NCBI GenBank assembly: GCA_009667805.1
Contig: CM019071.1
Coordinates: forward strand, 44,775,593-44,839,592
Origin: Leptobrachium leishanense
Taxonomy: Eukaryota; Chordata; Amphibia; Anura; Megophryidae
Length of the DNA: 64,000 nucleotides
Direction: 5' to 3'
The notes under the pieces are model-generated. The model was not told where the DNA came from, ran no database searches, and worked only from the letters and a program-made list of their open reading frames with translations. The translations under genes and the position numbers were made by a program. Shown here piece by piece: positions 11,701 through 20,690 of this stretch (position 1 is the stretch's first letter; each line of letters begins with the position of its first letter).

Positions 11701-14700
11701 TCTTACCATAATCTTTGAAGAAATAATCAAACATATCCGTGTTTCCTCTGTCAGTAAAAGTGTCGCTGTGATCCACAAGTGCTTCTTTCACCGCGTCGTA
11801 CCCGATCAATATTGCGATGCGCTTATTGGCCAGCTGAATCATAAACACGTTTCCATATTTCTTGCTCATCTTCAAAGAGAAAAACATGTCGGGGTTAATA
11901 TGATTAAACATTAGTTGTATTTGTGTGGAGCATCCTGGGAAACAACAGGAGCTAAAACCACGCATTCCAAACAAATACTGCATTTTTCGCTCCATAAGAC
12001 GCACCTAGTTTTTAGAGGAGGAAAACAGGAAAAAAAATATTCTGAATCAAATAGTGTAATAATGGATAATGCCCCCGCTCCTCTAATGGATATACTGCCA
12101 CAGCTCCTCTCATGGATATACTGCCCCAGCTCCTCTCATGGATATACTGCCCCAGCTGCTCTCATGGATATTGCCCCAGCTCCTCTCATGGATTTCGCCC
12201 CAGCTCCTCTCATGGATATACCCCAGCTCATGGCTATGCCCCCAGCTCATGGATATGCCCCAGCTCATGGATATGCCCCAGCACATGGATATACTGCCCC
12301 GGCTCATGGATATGCCCCAGCACATGGATAATGCCCCCAGCTCATGGATATGCCCCAGCTCATGGATATGCCCCAGCACATGGATATACTGCCCCGGCTC
12401 ATGGATATGCCCCAGCACATGGATAATGCCCCCAGCTCATGGATATGCCCCAGCTCATGGATATGCCCCAGCAGCTCATGGATATGCCCCCCAGCTTAAG
12501 GATATGCCCCAGCTCATGGATATGCCCCAGCAGCTCATGGATAATGTCCCCAGCTCACCTCCTGCTGCCGCCACCGCCGCCGCGTGTTCGGCTCCCTCTG
12601 AGCATCCGGCGGCATGGAGCTTAGGCACTCGCCTGGGGGAGCCACGTGACCAGCCGCGATCTCGCGAGAACCCGGCTGGTCACGTGGTTCCCCAAGGCGA
12701 GCGCCAAAGTTCCATAGCTTCGGACGCTCGCAGGGAGCGAACACTGCACCGCGCAGTATTCGCTCCATAAGACGCACCCACTTTTCCCCCCACTTTTTGG
12801 GGGGAGAAAAGTGCGTCTTATGGAGCGAAAAATACGGTACATTAGTTGGGGAAAAGAATAACTTTACACAATTTTGTCCAAAACATTTTAAAAAAGACAG
12901 AGAGATTTAATCATTATCTGCTTCTGACTGGTCCAGTAAGATGACCATGCATGTAAAATTGCCCCGTGTCTGGCTAAACGGAAAAGAAAGCAGATAAGAT
13001 TTGTATCTAGAATTGGTTGAGGATGTATGGGTTACGTCCACTGTGATCCAGAGTGAATGTTAATGTGAATTTCCCAGGTCTCCTCCTCACGTAAAAGGTT
13101 AAATATATCCCGCCAAAAAAAACATATTTTTTGAAAGATCAGCTGGTTATCTTCAAGAATATGCATTTTCTGCTTGTGGTGGGTATTAAAATATCAGTGA
13201 CTGGGGTTTAAAAGACAAGCCATGTCTTTATAGAGTAACGTTCAATGGTCTGGAACTTATTTTGGCTGCCCGCAACCACACCTTCATAAGCTTACTACAG
13301 TGTATAACTCATTCTGCTGCAATGTCACTAAAAGACCCTAAGTTAAAAGAGCTAAACTGGCCATCTCTTGGATCTAAACGCAGCCTTCACCTTTCCAACC
13401 TGGTGTTTAAGAGCTTTTCTGGGAAGCTACCACCCTACCTGAATAGACTGCTTCCCCAAGCAGTTCCCTCATCCTATAACCTCCGATACAGGACCTGCAC
13501 CTTACTTGCAATACCACAATACAAAAAGAAAGTGGCTCGATCCTCATTTTCCTACAGAGCACCACAATTATGGAATAACCTCCCAGACGCCATCAAATCT
13601 TCCCCCAGTCTAAAGTCCCTTAAGACTTCCCGATTAACATACCTCAATACAGAATGCACCTGTAAACATGTAACACAGTGACTATATACAGAATGCGCCT
13701 GTAAACATGTAACACAGTGACTATATACAGAATGCGCCTGTAAACATGTAACATAGTGACTATATACAGAATGCACCTGTGAACAAGTAACAAAGTGACT
13801 ATATACAGAATGCACCTGTAAACATGTGACACAGTGACTATGGCCCCTATTACAATCCTCGCGCAGCGCATTTGTATGCGTGCAAATGCGCTTTTGCATG
13901 AGGACAAAACCATTTGCGTGGAACATCGTATTACGAGATTCGCGCAAACGATGCGCGTTAGCGTCTACCGCGATTGACCCTGTGCGAACCCAGCGCAAGT
14001 GCGTGTGCGCATCCCATACTTACCATTGTCAGCGCAATGCGTTCGAGTGGATGGTATTACGATCTTCGCGTAGCGTCGTACAAACGACGTTTGCGCGAAG
14101 TATTGTAACGTCTTTGAAAACCTGGTGTTAACTTACAATCAGAACGTTCTGGCCGAAACTAAATGAACCTGCACAAAAAAAAAAAATACAGCAAAGTACA
14201 GTTACACATTCTACACATACCCAAACAATAAAATTAATAAATTGTTTATTTTTTTTTTGTTGCAGCACATATACTGTCAGACTTTCCCCTAACTTCTCTT
14301 CCTTCAAACGCTCCCTTAAAACGTTCCTATTTAGGGAAGCCTACCACCCAACTCACTGACGCAACCATCAATCACTCTCACCTTACAGTCCTCTCCTCCT
14401 GTTTCCAACCCCAACCCTCCCAGATTGTGAGTTCCTACGGGAATAGGGCCCTCATCTCCTCCTGTACTGTTTGTCAAATGTTGTTCAATGTATTGTAACC
14501 CTGTCTATACTGTGCTTATTGTACAGCGCTGCGGAATATGCTGGCGCTTTATAAATAAAGAATAATAATAATAATATACGCAGATTGACTTTGACAGGCG
14601 CAACAACCGAAACCTAGCAAATGGTGGCTCTTAATTCTGATTGGCTGAATCATATCCTGTGAAAAAACAGTCTGCCCACCGATTCTTGCACGCAACGGTC

Positions 14701-17700
14701 ATTTGCGCCCGGCTTTGCGCGTCGGATTTGCGCTTGAAAAAACATGAAGGCTGAAAAAATGCGCTCGGAGCGTACTACTGCGTTAATTTGCACACGCTAA
14801 CGTTTTTTCGCGTGCGCAAAAAAATTGCGCTGCGCGAGCGCATTTGCGCAAAGATTGTGTTAGGGGCCTATATTTCCTACATATTTATTTTCTGGGTTAA
14901 TCTGTATATTTGTGTTTTTAATATCTTGCATTTTATTACTTTGTATTTCTGTAACAATTCAATGTTCTTGAACCCAGGACAAACTGAAAACCAGAGAAAT
15001 CTCAATGTATCCTTCCTGGAAAACCAGAGAAATCTCAATGTATCCTTCCTGGGAAACCAGAGAAATCTCAATGTATCCTTCCTGGAAACCAGAGAAATCT
15101 CAATGTATCCTTCTTGGGAAACCAGAGAAATCTCAATGTATCCTTCTTGGGAAACGAGAAATCTCAATGTATCCTTCCTGGGAAACCAGAGAAATTTCAA
15201 TGTATCCTTCCTGGGAAACCAGAGAAATCTCAATGTATCCTATCTGGAAAACCAGAGAAATCTCAATGTATCCTTCCTGGAAACCAGAGAAATCTCAATG
15301 TATCCTTCCTGGAAAACCAGAGAAATATCAATGTATCTGTCATGGAGCTGATGTAACGCTCCATGCTTCAAACCCCCAAGAGACTTTATGTTCATTTATA
15401 TCGTGTGTTTTTAAATATATTTTACATCGTTTGGTTTTAGTTTAATTTAGTTTAGTGTAAAATGGCATAGCTTTGGTTTTAAAAATACTTATAATCCTGT
15501 AGGTAAATGTGTTTTTGTGTATTTAGTAAACAAGCTTTACTGCTGTGTAATTTATGCACCAGGGCTTTTCCCATTATCTAGCTGCATGTTTAATTCAAGG
15601 GATCTCTGATAGTGTGTGTTTAATCTGATGTGTTAGAACAATGGATATACAAATGTTGTGTGAGTTGAAAGGCTAGAGAATGTAAAGAATGTTTATTGTA
15701 AATAACTGACATAATGTAATTAGTATGGGTATGCAAATTATGACTAGTAATTAGTATGGGTATGCAAATTATGACTGTTGGACTTCAGCATAAATGGTGG
15801 CGTTTTGTTCATTAAAAAGTCAGAGAACTCTCAGAGCTCAGAGAGAGAGGATCCTGTTTTAAAGCATACAGCGCGCCTGGTGTCTTTATTACAAACTACG
15901 CTACACTCCACACTCACCCTCAGAAGGCAGAGAGCGGCCTTCTGGAGATTCCTAACGGCTCCAGGGCAGAGGAACAGAAGCAGGCAGGTCAAGCCGCTCG
16001 AGGCGCTGAGGACAGCGCTCCCAGTAGCCGGGCTGACCGCAACGAAGGGGTGTCTGGAGAGCCAGGACAGACGGAAGGGAACGGTTCCTTCACACTAGTG
16101 GCAAGCGGTGGGATAAGCTCTCCACCCCAGAAGAAACGCAGAATGGCAGGGTACGCCAACTACAAAAAAGACACCCTGCGGGGCATCCTGGAGAGCCGAG
16201 GAGGCACCCCGGGCTCAAAGAACAAAAAGGCCTTGGTCAAAGAACTGCGAGAAATGGACCAGCGAAGAGAGGACACGGGACCCCCATCCATAAGAGACCG
16301 GTTCCAGTGAAGAGTAAGGAGGGCTATGGCCCAGGCCCAGGTGGATGAACCTGGTAACTGGCAGGACGAGCACTGGTGGAAAGATTTTGTCCGCCAGGAG
16401 ATGTGGAACGAGGCCATCCAACAGGAGGAGGACTGCCTTGAAGAAGTCCTTCCCACTTATACGGAGAGGTACGAGCACCAGTGGTACTTACGGGTGCCCT
16501 TTTTGGGAGAACAGCCCCAAGAGGAATGGCTGACAGAGCTAGGCGAACTGGTCCAGAGCAAAATTATACTGGACACCAGCTACAGAGCCCTCCAGTGGTT
16601 TACGTCCCAACTAATGCCCAGCACAGCAGACAGCGGCCCAACAAAAGGCTTCGACTGCGGCGGCACAGGGCTGCTGTATACAAGGATGGGCAAAGACCCC
16701 AGTTTTGGGGACGACACAGAGTGGCGGCGGGAACAACTCCTGGACCTCCGGTATGAGGAACTGGAAGACCTTGACGATGACCATGATGCAGAGGAACTGG
16801 AGTTCCTGGTTGAGCAGGAATGGGAGCTCGAAAAGGCCTACAAAAGGCTGTTCGAAGACGCTCCACAGCTAGGCCTGAGCCCCATTACCTTGGACTGTCT
16901 GGCGGAAGAAGCAGGCAGTCAAAGTGACACAGACGAATTGGAGCCCGAGGCGCTCCCTTGCTTCCCCCTCATGACCGCAGCAGAAGAGGAAGCGCTGGCA
17001 ACAGGGCGGAGTGCCGCTGGCCTCTGCCCAGACCCGGAGATGAAGGACACCATTCTCCCGCAAGACGACACTGTGTCAGTGTCTATCCCCCAGCTGAAGT
17101 TCTGGCGATGGGGCAGAGCGCCAATGCCCTCTGCCCACCTTTCATAATGGTCACATCGGATCCAGGAGAGGATCCCCCTGGGCTGGTTTTCCCACAGCCC
17201 ATGACCCCACCAGAGATGGAGGATGCCATCCTCCCGCAAGATGACACTGTGTCAGTGTCTATCCCCCCAGCTGAAGTGCTGGCGACGGGGCAGAGCGCCG
17301 ATGCCCTCTGCCCACCTTTCATAATGGTCACATCGGACCCAGGAGAGGATCCCCCCGGGCTGGTTTTCCCACAGCCCATGACCCCACCGGAGATGGAGGA
17401 TGCCATCCTCCTGTCAGTAGACACTTTGTCAGTGTCTATCCCCCCAGCTGAAGCGCTGGCGACAGGGCAGAGCGCCGCTGGCCTCTGCCCACTCCCCAAG
17501 TTGCACCAAGACGACCCGAGCAAGGATCTCCACAGGCTGCCGGCCCAGCAACGAATGACCCCACCGAGAATGGAGGACACCATTCTCCCGCCCGGAGACA
17601 TGTCCCCAGCATCTACCCCTCCAGCGGAAGCGCTGGCAACAGGGCAGAGCGCCGCTGGCCTCTGCCCACCTTTTTCGGTCCGCACAGAAGATTTTGGTGA

Positions 17701-20452
17701 GGACTCCCAGGGGCTGCCGACCCCGACTGGAGGTAAACTGTTTCCCGTATATTACACCCATCCCCCCAGCAGAAGAGCTGGCAACGGGGCAGAGTGCCGC
17801 TGGCCTCTGCCCACCACCCAACTTGTGCCCAGAGGATCCAGGCAAGTTTTTCAAGAAGGTGCTACCCTCAAGACCAATGGCTCCCCTGAGAATGGAGGGC
17901 GCCATTCTCCCGCAAGGAGGCACTTCCCCAGCATCCACCCCCCCAGCAGAAGTGCTGGCTACAGGGCAGAGCATTTCCAACCTCTGCCCACCACCCAACT
18001 TGTGCCCAGAGGATCCAGGCAAGTTTTTCCAGAGGGTGCTACCATCCCGACCAATGGCTCCCCTGAGAATGGAGGACACCATTCTCCCACAAGGAGGCAC
18101 TTCCCCAGCATCCACCCCCCCCCAGCAGAAGCGCTGGCTATGGGGCAGAGCATTTCCAACCTCTGCCCATCCTCCCAACCCTTTAGGCTGGAGGCCTCTT
18201 GCCTCACCTATTCCCCTCAACGGCTGGCCAGAGCACCAGGGGCACATGCAGTTGGGACACGTTCCTCCCGGGTTATTGATACCCTGGGAGAAGGTACAGG
18301 CGGTACCTCTCCCCAACAGCGAGACACTTCCCCAGGAGGGGACACCAACAAAGGATTACACCAGCGACACGCCGGGCCCCAGAGTATAGGGCCCCCCTTG
18401 GACAGCGGGCAAGCCCACAAGGACAAGTGGAGAAACCCAGGGGCTCGCCTCCTCCCGACAGACTATGGACCCACACCCAGGCATACCCTGTGGCGACCGT
18501 CGGACCCCACTGGTGATGCTTGTGCGCCAGCACCCTGGAAATTTGAGGATGGCACAGAAAAAAAAGGACAAGGTGAGAAGTCTCGTCAGTGGCAAGAGAT
18601 CCGTTTGGGATCTAAGCTTGCCATGCCGTTCTGCAAGGGGGGACATATGTCATGGAGCTGATGTAACGCTCCATGCTTCAAACCCCAAGAGACTTTATGT
18701 TCATTTATATCGTGTGTTTTTAAATATATTTTACATCGTTTGGTTTTAGTTTAATTTAGTTTAGTGTAAAATGGCATAGCTTTGGTTTTAAAAATACTTA
18801 TATTCCTGTAGGTAAATGTGTTTTTGTGTATACAGTAAACAAGCTTTACTGCTGTGTAATTTATGCACCAGGGCTTTTCCCATTATCCAGCTGCATGTTT
18901 AATTCAAGGGATCTCTGATAGTGTGTGTTTAATCTGATGTGTTAGAACAATGGATATACAAATGTTGTGTGAGTTGAAGGCTAGAGAATGCAAAGAATGT
19001 TTATTGTAAATAATTGACATAATGTAATTAGTATGGGTATGCAAATTATGACTAGTAATTAGTATGGGTATGCAAATTATGACTGTTGGACTTCAGCATA
19101 AATGGTGGCGTTTTGTTCATTAAAAAGTCAGAGAACTCTCAGAGCTCAGAGAGAGAGGATCCTGTTTTAATGCATACAGACGCGCCTGGTGTCTTTATTA
19201 CAAACTACGCTACACTCCACACTCACCCTCAGAAGGCAGAGAGCGGCCTTCTGGAGATTCCTAACGGCTCCAGGGCAGAGGAACAGAAGCAGGCAGGTCA
19301 AGCCGCTCGAGGCGCTAAGGACAGCGCTCCCAGTAGCCGGGGTGACCGCAACGAAGGGGTTTCTGGAGAGCCAGGACAGACGGAAGGGAACGGTTCCTTC
19401 ACAGTATCCTTCCTGGAAAACCAGAGAAATCTCAACATATCCTTCCTGGAAAACGAGAGAAATCTCAATGAATCCTTCCTGGAAAACCAGATAAATATCA
19501 ATGTATCCTTCCTGGAAAGCCAGAGAAATCTCAATGTATCCTTCCTGGAAAACCAGAGAAATCTCAATGTATCCTTCCTGGGAAACCAGAGAAATTTCAA
19601 TGTATCCTTCCTGGAAAACCAGAGAAATCTCAATGTATCCTTCCTGGAAAACCAGAGAAATCTCAATGTATCCTTCCTGGAAACCAGAGAAATCTCAATG
19701 TATCCTTCCTGGGAAACCAGAGAAATTTCAATGTATCCTTCCTGGGAAACCAGAGAAATCTCAATGTATCCTTCTTCGAAAACCAGAGAAATATCAATGT
19801 ATCCTTCCTGGGAATCAGAGAAATCTCAACATATCCTTCCTGGAAAACCAGATAAATCTCAATGTATCCTTCCTGGGAAACAAGAGAAATCTCAATGTAT
19901 CCTTCCTGGGAAATCAGAGAAATCTCAATGTATCTTTCCTGGGAAACCAGAGAAATCTCAATGTATCCTTCCTGGAAAACCAGAGAAATCTCAATGTATC
20001 CTTCCTGGAAAACCAGAGAAATCTCAATGTATCCGTCCTGGGAAACCAGAGAAATCTCAATGTATCCGTCCTGGGAAACCAGAGAAATCTCAATGAATCC
20101 TTCCTGGGAAAACACTTTATAAATAAATAATAAATAAATAGAGCTGCTGCCTGTTCTCAGGACCCTCACACACAACCTTGGTTTTTCTAACTCCTTTTCT
20201 AGGCTAAAGCCTTAGCAGCCCTTATAGAGATTAACCTGCACAATATAAAATGCTGAGACAGTAACCACTCACCTCCACCAGGGATTGAGGAAACTCGGAG
20301 GTGCTGATCTGTAGGATGTTCCCCAGCAGGGGCAGAGGAGTGGGTCCAGGTGGGGGGTTTCCATAGTTCTTACTTTCCCTCCATACAAGCAGGTAAAGAA
20401 GGAGACTGATACAGAACACCAGGAGGAACGTCCCTGTAAGCCCCAGGTCCAT
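2592..20452 (-). CDS. CYP2-family cytochrome P450, gene A (complete, 9 exons)
   Basis: Encodes a 497-residue microsomal haem-thiolate monooxygenase of family CYP2. Such enzymes insert one oxygen atom into lipophilic substrates using electrons from NADPH-P450 reductase; the substrate here is unknown. Exons, 5' to 3': 20273-20452, 11707-11869, 11470-11619, 10438-10598, 10078-10254, 9833-9974, 6184-6371, 5412-5553, 2592-2782. All introns are GT-AG, and exon lengths and phases match the standard CYP2 plan. An N-terminal anchor (about residues 7-28) precedes a proline-rich hinge. WxxxR (124-128), the I-helix AGTDTT (301-306), ExxR (358-361) and the haem loop with ligand Cys439 are present. No frameshift or internal stop was seen. 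Intron 1 (8.4 kb) is packed with mobile elements, while intron 2 is only 87 bp and has no stop in frame. The subfamily cannot be fixed without a phylogeny. Confidence 0.93.
2925..4369 (-). mobile_element. 5'-truncated L2/CR1-type LINE (RT half) in gene A intron 8
   Basis: On the minus strand this encodes the C-terminal half of a Jockey/L2-type reverse transcriptase, including [12 protein letters not shown], the catalytic [10 protein letters not shown] and the C-terminal [15 protein letters not shown] region (open from 4144 to 3152). The 3' end is an (ATT)n tail at 2925-2960. The 5' end is truncated at about 4369. It is the same family as the LINE in gene B intron 8 but inserted independently and in the opposite orientation. 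Confidence 0.88.
4370..5232. mobile_element. TTCGG-rich MITE-like element
   Basis: An AT-rich non-coding block with repeated TTCGG/CCGAA words. Its right end is CGCACATCCCTA and its left end resembles the inverse (TTGTGCACCG). ACTTATA occurs at 2930 and again at 5228-5234, so this block and the adjacent LINE may share one flanking duplication. A related copy is at 7320-7973. Confidence 0.5.
5412..5553 (-). CDS. gene A exon 8
   Basis: Residues 388-434, from GTMVFPVL to FMPFSA. Carries the DPSRF meander segment just before the haem loop; the donor is GCAG/GTAAAT. Confidence 0.93.
5554..5830. other. gene A intron 7, no feature
   Basis: Plain intron sequence, homologous to the same intron in genes B (36230-36480) and C (59703-59970). 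Nothing further seen. Confidence 0.6.
5831..5929 (-). pseudogene. relic partial copy of CYP2 exon 8 inside intron 7
   Basis: About 95 bp match the 5' two-thirds of exon 8 including its acceptor (TTTTAG/GGTACC). The match breaks off before the FMPFSAG codons and donor, and carries internal deletions. It lies between two copies of an ACATTGGGG motif, in sequence that is continuous in genes B and C. It cannot form a normal exon. Confidence 0.75.
6184..6371 (-). CDS. gene A exon 7 (K-helix ExxR)
   Basis: Residues 325-387, from ENIHQEID to WIPK. Contains EIQR at 358-361. A MITE ends about 15 bp upstream of its acceptor, so the upstream splice signals come partly from the transposon. Confidence 0.92.
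6386..7254. mobile_element. MITE of the GGTTATTCAGAGA family
   Basis: Left end GGATTATTCAGAGA and right end CTCTGAATAACCC are inverted copies. It shares internal sequence (CCCCGTACAGTGCAATTTCG, CAGTGAAATCC words) with 50358-51381 and the block from 62153. It is absent from genes B and C at this site and lies directly against the exon 7 acceptor. Confidence 0.75.
7320..7973. mobile_element. second TTCGG-rich MITE-like element
   Basis: Same family as 4370-5232, with TTTCGGCTCGTTTCGG words and the ACGCACATCCCTA end. It lies in gene A intron 6. The corresponding intron in gene B continues at AATAATTCACT, so the insertion is later than the duplication. Confidence 0.55.
7974..8181. other. gene A intron 6 backbone
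   Basis: Matches gene B intron 6 (36955-37150) and gene C (60430-60640). No gene. Confidence 0.55.
8182..9822. mobile_element. old DNA transposon in intron 6 carrying degenerate telomere-like repeats
   Basis: Left end TAGACATGTGCA; right end reads TAGGCATGTGAACA on the other strand. An element at the same place, with the same end next to the exon 6 donor, occurs in gene B (37154-37716 and 45911-46469) and gene C (60644-61292), so it predates the duplications. Between 9270 and 9660 it holds many degenerate AACCCTAACCCTAA/AGCCCTAGC units with recurring CATATGACACACAGAAACTG. A CR1-type fragment is nested in the copy in gene A. Confidence 0.6.
8793..9255 (+). mobile_element. CR1/L2-type LINE 3' fragment
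   Basis: Encodes only the extreme C-terminus of a non-LTR reverse transcriptase ([21 protein letters not shown], then [17 protein letters not shown]; open to 9180), then a 3' tail ending GATGGGCCGAAAGGTTCTTA with a TTTCTAT motif. That tail motif also occurs just upstream at 8793-8820, so the fragment probably inserted next to an older tail. Confidence 0.75.
9833..9974 (-). CDS. gene A exon 6 (I-helix)
   Basis: Residues 278-324. The oxygen-activating groove reads AGTDTT. The donor lies only about 10 bp from the end of an old transposon. Confidence 0.92.
10078..10254 (-). CDS. gene A exon 5
   Basis: Residues 219-277, starting [11 protein letters not shown] and ending IKMAE, with the conserved CPRDFIDCF segment. 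177 bp, phase 0 at both ends. Confidence 0.92.
10438..10598 (-). CDS. gene A exon 4
   Basis: Starts [18 protein letters not shown] and contains [14 protein letters not shown]. It differs from genes B and C mainly in the last 15 residues ([14 protein letters not shown]), near an expected substrate-recognition region. Confidence 0.92.
10599..11469. other. gene A intron 3, no recognised feature
   Basis: AT-rich intron of 871 bp. Apart from short homology to the same intron of genes B and C near both ends, nothing was recognised. Confidence 0.5.
11470..11619 (-). CDS. gene A exon 3 (C-helix WxxxR)
   Basis: [17 protein letters not shown] carries the haem-propionate-contacting WxxxR. It ends in CKKG, whereas genes B and C have KKKG. 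Confidence 0.92.
11707..11869 (-). CDS. gene A exon 2
   Basis: Starts [19 protein letters not shown] and ends FFKDYG. The acceptor is TTTGAAG. Separated from exon 3 by an 87-bp intron. Confidence 0.92.
11969..12840. mobile_element. foldback MITE enclosing a minisatellite
   Basis: Outer ends are a ~29-bp inverted repeat, with TTTTTCGCTCCATAAGACGC at 11976-11995 and its complement at 12814-12833. A second copy of the left end at about 12760 forms a tight hairpin with the right end around a C/G-rich loop. Between them lie the ~18-bp array and a GC-rich palindrome (two CACGTGACC-type arms, 12640-12690). No coding capacity. Confidence 0.7.
12065..12545. repeat. ~18-bp minisatellite (CATGGATATGCCCCAGCT)
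   Basis: About 25 copies with variants (ATACTGCCC, ATTTCGCCCC). The 18-bp period keeps long open frames on both strands, but these are only repeat translations. The same unit makes the array at 54660-55515. Confidence 0.88.
12841..13254. other. gene A intron 1 backbone
   Basis: Homologous to gene B intron 1 around 49560-50200. Contains the recurring GGATGTATGGG...CGTCC motif that is also repeated at 51600 and 51830. No gene. Confidence 0.5.
13255..13650 (+). mobile_element. non-LTR retrotransposon RT C-terminal fragment
   Basis: One frame gives [19 protein letters not shown] and [20 protein letters not shown], typical of the C-terminal tail of L2/Rex-type reverse transcriptases. No catalytic core is present. 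It runs directly into a 41-bp tandem array that may be its 3' end. Confidence 0.75.
13650..13838. repeat. 41-bp tandem repeat, ~5 copies
   Basis: The unit contains ACACAGTGACTATATACAGA and CACCTGTAAACATG. It abuts the LINE fragment upstream and the MITE downstream. Confidence 0.85.
13841..14870. mobile_element. GC-rich MITE with GGCCCCTA termini, split by a LINE fragment
   Basis: Left end TATGGCCCCTATTACAATC and right end GATTGTGTTAGGGGCCTATA are inverted copies. The interior is rich in GCGCAAATGCG words on both sides. The middle holds a 300-bp LINE 3' end, so this MITE served as a target. Confidence 0.7.
14276..14575 (+). mobile_element. short 5'-truncated L2-type LINE 3' end
   Basis: Corresponds to the last 300 bp of the LINE at 24400-35977 (from CTTCCTTCAAACGCTCCC through the ATAAATAAAG and (AAT)n tail). 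ATATA on both sides is a possible target duplication. Confidence 0.85.
14990..15337. repeat. 31-bp minisatellite, left part
   Basis: Unit CAGAGAAATCTCAATGTATC plus CTTCCTGGAAAAC, about 11 copies. It is interrupted by the LTR element at 15338 and resumes at 19404. Confidence 0.88.
15338..16094 (+). repeat. left LTR of the non-autonomous element
   Basis: 757 bp, TG...CA ends. Differs from the right LTR by scattered substitutions and single-base indels, indicating a fairly young insertion. Confidence 0.88.
16143..16310 (+). CDS. small SAP-like open frame of the LTR element
   Basis: ATG at 16143 gives 55 residues before TGA. It follows a basic PPQKKRR stretch in the same frame. The sequence ([24 protein letters not shown]) has the helix-loop-helix spacing of a SAP DNA-binding motif. 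The next long frame starts 15 bases after the TGA in the same phase, so the TGA may be a late mutation splitting one protein, or a readthrough stop. The function within the element is unknown. Confidence 0.5.
   Translation: MAGYANYKKDTLRGILESRGGTPGSKNKKALVKELREMDQRREDTGPPSIRDRFQ
16326..18640 (+). pseudogene. gag-like/accessory ORF with proline-rich repeats, frameshifted
   Basis: The first part (16326-17085) is acidic and tryptophan-rich ([18 protein letters not shown]). From about 16980 the product becomes a tandem repeat of ~40-60 residues built on [28 protein letters not shown] and [12 protein letters not shown]. Reading phase changes at C-runs: 17087-17091 (five Cs where sister units have six), around 17760, and the nine-C run near 18115-18123. 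Phase slips at homopolymers could be decay or assembly error. No RT, integrase or zinc-knuckle motif is visible, and I do not recognise the protein. Confidence 0.55.
18648..19403 (+). repeat. right LTR of the non-autonomous element
   Basis: 756 bp, direct copy of 15338-16094, followed at once by the GTATC duplication and the resumed 31-bp array. Confidence 0.88.
19404..20112. repeat. 31-bp minisatellite, right part
   Basis: About 23 further copies of the CAGAGAAATCTCAATGTATC unit, ending about 160 bp from gene A exon 1 (inside intron 1). Long open frames here are repeat translations only. Confidence 0.88.
20273..20452 (-). CDS. gene A exon 1 (start codon, membrane anchor)
   Basis: Sixty codons from [13 protein letters not shown] to SLVE. 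A hydrophobic anchor is followed by the charged WRESK stop-transfer patch and the hinge PPPGPTPLP. An upstream in-frame ATG at 20521 is rejected as the start because this Met gives the normal CYP2 N-terminus, as in gene B. Confidence 0.92.
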
Positions 20453-20690
20453 GTTGATGGTAGCTGGCTGCAACGTGGTCTGTCTATGGACTATGTACTT
20501 GATGTTTATACTAAAGAACAAGCCAGAACTAATCAGCTGTGATGCAAATAGAGACTCTGCACCCGGCGAGAATGAACCTTAAACATCTGATTTGACTCTT
20601 TGGCGTTTGATAAATCAGTGAACCCAGGGCTGAACTTCTCTTCATAAAGTGGCCGAGCGAGATCCACAGCCCCGCCCTGCTGGTACAGCG
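20453..20690 (-). promoter_or_regulatory. candidate gene A promoter
   Basis: Conserved with gene B. On the minus strand TATAAAC (20504-20510) lies about 52 bp before the ATG, fitting the short 5' UTRs usual in CYP2 genes. Further upstream are a GC box (CCCCGCCC on the plus strand, 20670-20677) and two direct AGTTCA/GGTTCA nuclear-receptor-like half sites (20619-20636). Functional roles are inferred. Confidence 0.4.

Larger units (their letters stand above)
15338..19403 (+). mobile_element. non-autonomous LTR retrotransposon inserted in a minisatellite
   Basis: Near-identical direct repeats of 757 bp (15338-16094) and 756 bp (18648-19403) begin TGTCATGG and end TTCACA. The 5-bp target duplication GTATC lies at 15333-15337 and 19404-19408, cut from one minisatellite unit. 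After the left LTR, about 16097-16114 (TAGTGGCAAGCGGTGGGAT) resembles a primer site for a leucine tRNA with one mismatch and one extra base. A G-rich purine tract (AAGGGGGGA, 18635-18643) precedes the right LTR. The 2.55-kb interior has no protease, reverse transcriptase or integrase, only a gag-like or accessory reading frame, so it must have moved with enzymes from another element. Confidence 0.85.

Noticed and set aside
14788..15445. Open frames with [11 protein letters not shown] repeats
   Set aside because: 31-bp minisatellite read in three phases; the same at 19086-20175.
16958..18661. A single intact 567-codon host gene inside the LTR element
   Set aside because: The protein repeat jumps between phases, and the frame lies between two LTRs with a target duplication, so it belongs to the retroelement.
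20453..20521. Earlier start codon for gene A at 20521
   Set aside because: It would add 23 residues before the membrane anchor, unlike CYP2 proteins, and lies upstream of the likely transcript start.
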